Shown here: positions 57,589 to 64,000 of the stretch, piece by piece
How the letters are laid out: the number at the start of each line of letters is the position of its first letter
Numbering within the stretch: the first letter of the stretch is position 1
Assembly (NCBI GenBank): GCA_032690845.1
Contig: CM064434.1
Coordinates: forward strand, 8,310,108-8,374,107
Direction of reading: 5' to 3'
DNA: 64,000 nucleotides
Origin: Eleusine coracana subsp. coracana
Lineage: Eukaryota > Streptophyta > Magnoliopsida > Poales > Poaceae
Notes under the pieces: model-generated
The model's database searches: none
Seen by the model: the letters and a program-made list of their open reading frames with translations, nothing else
What the model was told of the DNA's origin: nothing
Translations under genes and position numbers: made by a program

Positions 57589-59955
57589 TTATCTCCATGG
57601 CTCATATAGCTTGGACAACCTATCCATACATCCCCTCCAATTACTCTCGATGCCACGTTGCCACGGTGTCTTGTATTTCTTCACTTCATCAACAGTATGA
57701 CACTCTTCTACCTTCAGGCAAAATTTGAAAGAGTAGGGAGTCCCACTTATATCAAAGCTTATCTCACCACTCCCAACATTAATACTTGCTTTTGCTGTCC
57801 TCAAGAAGGGTCTTCCTAAGATCAACAGGGTCCTTGTCCTCTTATCCATATCAAATACAATAAACTCAACTGGGACGATGTGATCTCCAATTTGAACAGG
57901 CACATCCTCAGCAATTCCATCAGGGAAGCATACCGATTGATCGGCTAACTCAAAACATATACCCATAGGCTCCAATTCAGGCAAATTGAGACTTGTGAAT
58001 ATATGACGGCGCATAACACTTACGCTTGCTCCAAGACCGCACAAGCACCTATCAAATATCCTTGTCCCAATCATGCATTTGATGCTTGGTGATCCAGGGT
58101 CGGGTTTCTTCTCAAGTGCAACATCATTGATTGCCGTCGTAAGTTCCTTAGTAACCTTCACAACCTGCTTAAAAGCTAGAGACTTCTTGTTTTCCATCAT
58201 GTCCTTGATGTACTTGGCGTAGGTGGGTACTTGAAAAGCATCAGAAAAAGGGACATTGATGTAAAGCTTCTTCATAATATCGACAAACCATGCAAATTGC
58301 TCATCGTGTTGCCGCGCTCTTTCTGTATTCGTCAACAGTTGAGTATCTAGGAATGTGGCAGGGCCATGCTCCTCTGCCTCCATGTTCATTTTTAGACAAG
58401 AGAGGTCAACATCCTCCTCATGCCAATCGGCGCTTTCAGAGAGCCGATCGGTGCCGTAAGGACAGTCGTGCCGATCGGCGCCAGGTGTGCGCCGATCGGC
58501 GTAGGGCTTCTTTGCTCCCACAGGGTGCTCTAGATCTTCTGTATGTTTTCCTAACCTCGTAGCTATTGCCTTCAATTTCTCTGCAGACTTCATATTGCTA
58601 GGAATAGCTCCTTTGTTGCCTTGAATGGCTTGCAATAACTGTCCCATCTGTTGCTCCATAATCTTGGTATGCTTTAAAATTTGCTCATTGGAGCTCCCAA
58701 TTTCTATCACCTTGTTATTAATTCCCTCAATGACATGATCAATCTCCTTGAATTTAGCTTGATTGTCCTTGTTGATCTTCTCTTGAGCTTGGAAGAACTC
58801 ATGACATTGGAGATGAAGTGGGGTAGAATTTTACATAGATGAACTAGGAGAGAAAGAACTCCTTTGCTGCTGATATTGGGGCTTCCATCCACTATTCTTC
58901 ATATATTCTAGCATCTTCATCTCTTCAGGGCAATCTTTCTGCACATGGCCAAATTCCCCACACTCATCACAAGTGGAGCGTGATTCTGCTAGCTTGAGTG
59001 ACTCTTCCTTAGGGATATGAAGATTATTGTCTGACCTCCTTTGAATAGCATCGAGGTGATCTATAATCAAGTCTTCCTGAGTCCTCTCAATCACACTCTT
59101 TGCCAATCCTTTTGAAGGTTGCAAATTCCTTGAACTTCTCTCACTATCCCATGATTGATTTTCAACTAGCAACTTGATCAAATCCTTAGCTTGGGTGGGA
59201 GCTTTTGACATGAATGAACCTGCAGCTGAAGCATCCAAATTTTGACGAGATGGTTGATTCAATCCTATGTAGAACCTCTCAACAACTTCTCCAACTGTCA
59301 GACCATGATGAGGGCATGCATCCTGGTACTCATTGTATCTCTCCCATGCTTCTCCAATGCTCTCATCAGCATTCTGTGTAAATCCAAGAATCTTATTCTT
59401 CATAGCTTGAGTCTTACCAGGAGGGAAGTACTTGGCCAAGAATTCAGTTGCTAATGTGTTCCACACCGTCTTTACTGGGTTTTCCAATCCATTGTTCCAT
59501 TGCTTAGGGTGTTCAACTACAGAGAAGGGGAACAGCCGCACACGAGCTTGGTTTCCGTCCAATCTCAGTATCTTGAATGTACTGCAAACCTCATTGAAGG
59601 GATGCAAGTGATGATTGGGATCTATCGAACTTGTGAACGGTTGTTGCGCCACTATTCCGACATATCTATCCAATTGATACGGAAGTTGATCTTAAGCTTC
59701 TTGAAAATCTGTCTTGACGACATTAGCCAATTGAGGCTTGAGACGATTAACCATAGGTAACTCTGCCATCTCCTCTTCGTCTTGAGCTTGAACTGGATCT
59801 GCTATTGTGAACAATACTCGAGGGGTGGCGTGGACTGCTCCTCCGGCTCAATCTTCAAGCGACTTGCTTCTCTTCTCCACTGTTCTCTTCTTGCGAAAGA
59901 GTCTTTCTGGATCATCGGTGTAATTAGAGGGTTTGTTTGACTTAGGACCGTCCAT
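57589..59955 (-). pseudogene. Outer Athila-like gag-protease
   Basis: ATG at 59955 opens MDGPKSNKPSNYTDDPERLF. The single frame runs to TAG 57589 with internal stops TGA 59850-59848, TAA 59694-59692 and TAA 58833-58831. The gag domain has LFPFSVVEHPKQWNNGLENP and FTQNADESIGEAWERYNEYQ. The zinc knuckle is CDECGEFGHVQKDC (about 58960). An ADR-rich segment (58419-58503) is encoded by four palindrome copies. Protease follows with LCGLGASVSVM and ILGRPFL; the family has D at the G of CGLG, so the catalytic aspartate is lost. No pol follows. Confidence 0.85.
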
Positions 59956-60056
59956 ACCTGTTAGTTTCACTTAACAGAATATAAATACTAAAGAGACAAG
60001 TAAAGCACAATGACTAAACACTAATACATCAAACAATGTTTGAAAACCTACTATGG

Positions 60057-60074
60057 TCCCCGGGAACGGCGCCA
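60057..60074 (-). other. Asp-tRNA primer-binding site of outer element
   Basis: Plus strand TCCCCGGGAACGGCGCCA matches the plant Asp-tRNA 3' end at 17 of 18 positions. The LTR begins 14 bp away at 60089. Confidence 0.85.
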
Positions 60075-60088
60075 GAAATAGGTAAGCT

Positions 60089-60168
60089 TGTTGGTCCTAA
60101 CTACGCACCCACCTATATACTGCAAGAGGACGGTGTATGATTATAGCACTTTTTCTCTTGAATTGAGT
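60089..60168 (-). repeat. 5' LTR of outer element, fragment
   Basis: TGTTGGTCCTAACTACGCAC..CTTGAATTGAGT aligns with 42341 onward. It breaks after TGAGT, where the Tat-like LTR begins. Confidence 0.8.
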
Positions 60169-60569
60169 TGTGGGATACTTGCTCTACGGGTATCCTCAGA
60201 AAAGACTAAGTCGGTAGCCGACCGGGTACTTCATCAACAAGGAAGCCGATCGACTCGACTTGGAGCACAAGGCATGTAGAGATAGACTTTCTATGTAAAT
60301 CCTAAAGGGTTATGACTAGGACTCTTTATGTACCCCCCTGTCGACCGGATATATAAGGCGGCAGCATACCCCCCTTAAGGGAGGACACACAACATGACAG
60401 ACACGACACAAGTTTCACAACATCAATACAATACACAGAACACAGGACATAGGGTTTTTACTCTCAACAAGAGGGCCCGAACCTGTATAACTCGGTGTCT
60501 TGTGTTACCATCATAGTTCTTAGTCTCAACGTAGCCCTATATATTTACTGTCGATCTCAAGCTTCGACA
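60169..60569 (+). repeat. 5' LTR of Tat-like element (401 bp)
   Basis: Starts TGTGGGATACTTGC and ends GCTTCGACA, followed by GTTGGCACGCCAGGAAGGGG, the stock junction after LTRs of RIRE2-like grass elements and the likely primer site. A TATATAAGG TATA box lies at about 60350. Confidence 0.8.
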
Positions 60570-60621
60570 GTTGGCACGCCAGGAAGGGGACAAGGCTCGT
60601 CGAGATTCTTCGTCGACTACG

Positions 60622-62584
60622 ATGGCCAAAATTCCCATCATTCAGAACTCACCGGACTTCAAGATCTCCTTTGGATTGCTCAACTTCACGATTGGCAACA
60701 ATGGAGCCCTAGGTTTGGAAAACCACAGATCCAACTCGGCCGTAGCCGTCTCCATGGCATGATCACCGAGTTCATCTGACATGATCCCCGTATTGGTTCC
60801 ACTTGGATCTGAGGAAAAAGGTCCTTCCTTCGGGAACGATTCAAAATCAGATCAGTCCTTTGATGAGGACTCAGTCGGATCCGCTTACCCATATCCCCAT
60901 ACTGTCAACATGGTGGATATAGCAGATTCTATGGATGGAGACCAAGATGGTGACCAAGACGGTGAACAAGACGGTAACCCCGTCGATGGCCACCCAAAGC
61001 AATTAGCCGAAGGAGGTCAACAGGAGGAGAACCCTCCAGTTGATGACTTATCGGCCGATCATCGCCATCGACCAAGAGGGTCGCACGGTTCATGCAACGC
61101 ACGCCGACTGAATCTCAGTACAAACCTTAGAAGTGGATGGTGTCAAGGTCTACCACACTCCTCAGAATAACATCACTGGGGCCAAAACTTTGCTCGACAC
61201 TCTAATGGTCGATGCGAATTATCAGATCCTTGCGATGTAGAAGGCGGTGGCTATGCTTAAGGCTGCTGCAGCTCAAGAGGCCGCAAAATCTCAATCGATC
61301 ACAAGTTCTAGTCACGCATCTTCACGAGGTCGGCATAGGGATGAAGATCTATGAAATTCTCTTAGTGTCCGTGATGGACGAGATACCATCAACTCTCACT
61401 ATGAAGAACGCGCTCGGGACAACCGACGCTATGAGGAAGAACGTCGTGATTGGAGAATGGATGACCGACGGGACAACCGACAGGACAACCGACGAGAGGA
61501 CCATCAAGATCCTTCTCCAAGAGACAACCGCAACGACCATTGTTGATGTGACGGTAGGGATCGGCGCGATAACGATGATAATGACCATCGGCGATGTCGT
61601 CGTGACGATGATGTTGGTCCGCGACATGGCCGCAGTCCAACTCCGTCTCCAGACTGGCATAGGCGGTCACCGACGCCTACCGACGATGAGATCGATGGCA
61701 TCAAAGCTTACATCCTTAGGCTTCGCCTAGCTCGATGGCCAAAAGGATTCAAGTCGGTCCCCATCGAAAAATATGATGGTCAAACCCACCCCCGAGAGTG
61801 GCTGCAGCTCTACAGCATGGCGATTCGGTTGGCTGGAGGTGATTCCTACGTAATGGCTAATTACCTTTTGGTCTGCCTGGATCCATCTATTCGGATATGG
61901 CTCACATCTCTTCCGGAGGAGTCAATCACGTCTTGGGGAGACCTCAACAAGAAGCTCATAGAAAGCTTCCAAGCTACCTGCAATCGACCGGGCAACCACT
62001 TTGACCTCACTCAGATCAAGCAGAAGACCGATGAACCTCTTCGTGACTACATCAAGTGATTTTGCGCCAAGAAGACTGAGATCCCCAATGTCCTAGACCA
62101 ACAAATTATTGCTGCCTTCCAAGGAGGGATCCGTAGCGATGATTTGGTTCGAGAGATCGGTCGGAGAAATCATGACCTCAAGTTGACCACTCAAGAGTGC
62201 TTCCAGATCGCTGACAAGTTCGCATCTGGTGAGTCGGCATTAGATGACATCTGGGAAAAAGGCCAGGAGAAGCGGTCAGACAAGCCTGAGTCCTCCAAGA
62301 AGGACAAGAAGAGGAAGTCTGACAACGCGGTTCACATGGTGGCCCGTGCCTTTAGCACCCAAAGGGAAACCACAAAGCGAAGGATTGCTATCGACTGAAG
62401 GGTTTTGCAACAGCTGCGCTCAAGGTGGCTAAAGATCCCCTGAGGTGCAATAGCAAAGACAAGACCAAGGACGATGGTGACAAGGATGATTCAGGAGAGT
62501 TCCAGGAGCCCCGCAAGGAAGTAAACTTCATCTTCGGTGGCCCGGATGCCTATGTGTCCAAGCGCAAGCAGAAGCTGGAACTTT
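60622..62584 (+). pseudogene. Tat-like gag
   Basis: ATG 60622 opens MAKIPIIQNSPDFKISFGLL; TGA at 60760 and frame changes follow. A DGDQDG repeat (about 60945) and an RD-rich stretch (DDRRDNRQDNRRED, about 61460) precede the capsid-like region YDGQTHPREWLQLYSMAIRL (about 61770), LTSLPEESITSWGDLNKKLI and, after TGA 62057, GGIRSDDLVREIGRRNHDLK. The basic end SSKKDKKRKSD (about 62300) is where the nucleocapsid should be. A TGA closes the frame at 62396, with a disturbed tail after it. Confidence 0.75.
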
Positions 62585-62598
62585 GAGAGATCAACTCG

Positions 62599-64000
62599 GT
62601 GGAACCAGCTACGCCTCAATTCATGGGGTGGTCTGAGATGCCAATCACCTTTGATCGATCGGATCATCCCAAGCATATACCGAAGCCGGGTCAATACCCG
62701 CTGGTGCTTGCTGCCACGATGAAGGAGGTAAAGTTCAACAAAGTACTCATTGATGGAGGAAGTAGTTTGGACTTAATCTTCACCAAGACTCTTAAAGAGC
62801 TCGGTCTATGAGTCAATGATCTTCAGCCGAGTTCTTCACCTTTCCATGGGATCGTGCCTGGCAAGACTTCGATTCCTATTAGACAAATTAGATTGCCGGT
62901 CACCTTTGGTACCCGTGAGAACTTCAGGAATGAGCGCATTATTTTCCAAGTGGCGGATCTCGACTCGGCATATCATGCTATCATCGGTCGACCAGTGATG
63001 GCTAAGTTCATGGCTGTCCCGTATTATCCATATCTCACCCTCAAGATGCCAGGCCCGAACAGAATAATCTCCCTCCACTCTGATCTTTGGAATTCTTTTG
63101 ATTGAGATGTACAGAGTTGTGAGATGGCCAATAAACAGTTGATGCTGTCCGACCAGAAGGAGATCCAGAAGGCAGTCGGCATGGAGGAATAGACTGAAGT
63201 GGCGGCTCCAGCAAAAAAGCCTACCAAAGACAAGATTCAAACCGATGACATCCAACCCAAGGAAATCATGCTCGATCCTAACGACCCTGATAAGGTAACT
63301 TATGCTGGGGCCAACCTCGACGAGAAATAGAAACTCGCGCTCACTCTTTTCCTCCAGGAAAATTGGGACATCTTTGCATGGAAACCATATGACATGCCGG
63401 GAGTTCCTAGGGAAAAGATTGAGCATGAGTTAAGAGTACCTCCTGGGGCTACCCCCGTTCGGCAAAGGCTTAGAAGATTCGCGCAAGACCGCAAGGATGC
63501 CATGAAGAAGGAAATAGTTAGACTGTTAGATGCTAAGTTTATAAAGGAGGTGTATCATCCCGACTAGTTAGCAAATCCAGTCCTTGTACCCATGAAGAAT
63601 AAAGAGTGGAGGATGTGTGTTGGTTATACTGATCTCAACAAGGTCTGTCCCTAAAACCCCTTCGCTCTTCCTCGTATTGATCAGATTGTAGACTCAACAG
63701 CCGGGTGTGAGCTCTTATGCTTTCTAAATGCCTATTCAGGCTATCACTAGATCCCACTGAAGGTCAAAGATCAGATCAAAACTTCCTTTATAACACCCTT
63801 CAACGCCTATTGCTATATCACAATGCCTTTCGGTCTGAAGAACGCTGGCATGACTTACCAACGGGGTATTCAATGCTGCCTTGCTACTCAGATCGGTCGG
63901 AAGCAGAAGTGTATGTTGATGACATCGTTGTCAAGACTCGAAACATCGAGGAACTTTTTTCTGACCTGGCAGAAACCTTTGACAATCTGAGGCATTATTC
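62599..64000 (+). pseudogene. Tat-like protease and RT (partial)
   Basis: Protease: MPITFDRSDHPKHIPKPGQY, then LIDGGSSLDLIF (active-site DGG form, about 62750), TGA 62809, and a late ADLDSAYHAIIGRP motif (about 62957). RT starts about 63330 with ENWDIFAWKPYDMPGVPRE and LRVPPGATPVRQRLRRFA, followed by stops at about 63565 (TAG at a tryptophan site), 63652 and 63748 (TAG, SGYH-stop-IPLK). ITMPFGLKNAG is readable. A 1-base loss near 63900 puts the intact YVDDIVVKT (about 63912) in another frame. The window ends inside RT. Confidence 0.82.

Larger units (their letters stand above)
42341..60168 (-). mobile_element. Outer Athila-like element, lacks RT and integrase
   Basis: The left (3') LTR starts at 42341 and, after removal of the 9249-bp inner element and one CGCAC, ends ..GACTGCCAACA at 53070. 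The right (5') LTR starts TGTTGGTCC at 60089 and is cut at 60168 by a Tat-like element. The primer site matches Asp-tRNA. On the minus strand the interior is gag-protease (59955-57589), 1.28 kb non-coding, an extra ORF (56312-54719), non-coding sequence, and a polypurine tract at 53088-53071. No RT, RNase H or integrase remains, so it would depend on a relative. The shared ~80 bp of the two LTRs differ at roughly a tenth of positions, so it is old. Confidence 0.82.
60169..64000 (+). mobile_element. Tat-like (RIRE2-like) Ty3/gypsy element, runs off the window
   Basis: Inserted in the right LTR of the outer Athila-like element. It has a 401-bp LTR, the junction phrase, gag, protease and RT in order on the plus strand. 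The 3' half and right LTR are outside, so the target duplication (left flank TGAGT) cannot be checked. Confidence 0.85.

Noticed and set aside
42568..58503. CRISPR-like interpretation of the repeated palindromes
   Set aside because: The sequence is a plant genome, copies are few and scattered, and there are no unique spacers of constant length in one array nor cas genes.
60244..60262. GCCGATCGAC in the Tat-like LTR as another palindrome copy
   Set aside because: It lacks the flanking TGC..GCA and a partner at about 21 bp. The matches near 61051 and 61560 are likewise isolated and probably chance.
61349..61704. Valine/isoleucine-rich frames near 61.5 kb on both strands
   Set aside because: They are out-of-frame readings of the RD-rich gag segment of the Tat-like element.

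Overview
This is nuclear DNA from a plant, almost certainly a grass (Poaceae). It is a dense nest of decayed LTR retrotransposons with a few DNA transposons and a broken F-box gene. The evidence for a grass is Tat- and Athila-lineage Ty3/gypsy elements, antisense 'putative gypsy-type transposon' (PF04195-like) ORFs, a SIRE/Maximus-like copia element, a Stowaway MITE with CTCCCTCC ends, and an F-box/LRR/FBD gene fragment with GT-AG introns. I found no intact cellular gene. Nearly every coding unit carries stops, frameshifts or lost catalytic residues. The genus cannot be fixed from sequence alone.

Layout. 1-2.37 kb: edge of one minus-strand Tat-like element (LTR end plus antisense ORF). 2.37-14.44 kb: a second minus-strand Tat-like element, with a 4.1-kb LTR, an antisense ORF read on the plus strand, and a minus-strand pol, cut off at 14440. 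14.44-19.9 kb: an LTR scrap in minus orientation, then a plus-strand Athila-like pol and a downstream ORF. 19.9-22.25 kb: a GC-rich unidentified block and a small copia-type LTR with primer site. 22.25-25.87 kb: an F-box start fragment, a Stowaway MITE, and a three-exon F-box/LRR/FBD pseudogene (minus). 25.87-32.5 kb: a hAT transposase pseudogene (plus) split by a 5.13-kb minus-strand copia element with 144/141-bp LTRs and an ATAAG target duplication. 32.5-33.9 kb: a CACTA-like non-autonomous element. 33.9-42.34 kb: two related ~1.9-kb copia LTRs, the second followed by a primer site and a degenerate SIRE-like gag-pol. 42.34-60.17 kb: a minus-strand Athila-like element that keeps gag-protease and an extra ORF but lacks RT/RNase H/integrase. 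Its left LTR is split by a 9249-bp plus-strand Athila-like element (43604-52852, CGCAC target duplication). 60.17-64 kb: a plus-strand Tat-like element inserted in the outer element's right LTR and running off the window.

Most interesting signal. Three retroelement families each carry their own short palindrome, repeated in pairs about two helical turns apart (mostly 20-23 bp): TGCGCCGATCGGCGCA in the Athila-like elements (LTR, untranslated regions and inside ORFs), TCACCGTA..TACGGTGA in copia LTR 1, and GACYGKACGGTCCGGTC in the related copia LTR 2. Sequence differs and geometry is shared. In ORFs the pairs keep 21-bp phase and encode ADR-type peptides. A second notable feature is that both Tat-like elements have a TATA box on the antisense strand just inside the LTR edge, pointing into the antisense ORF.
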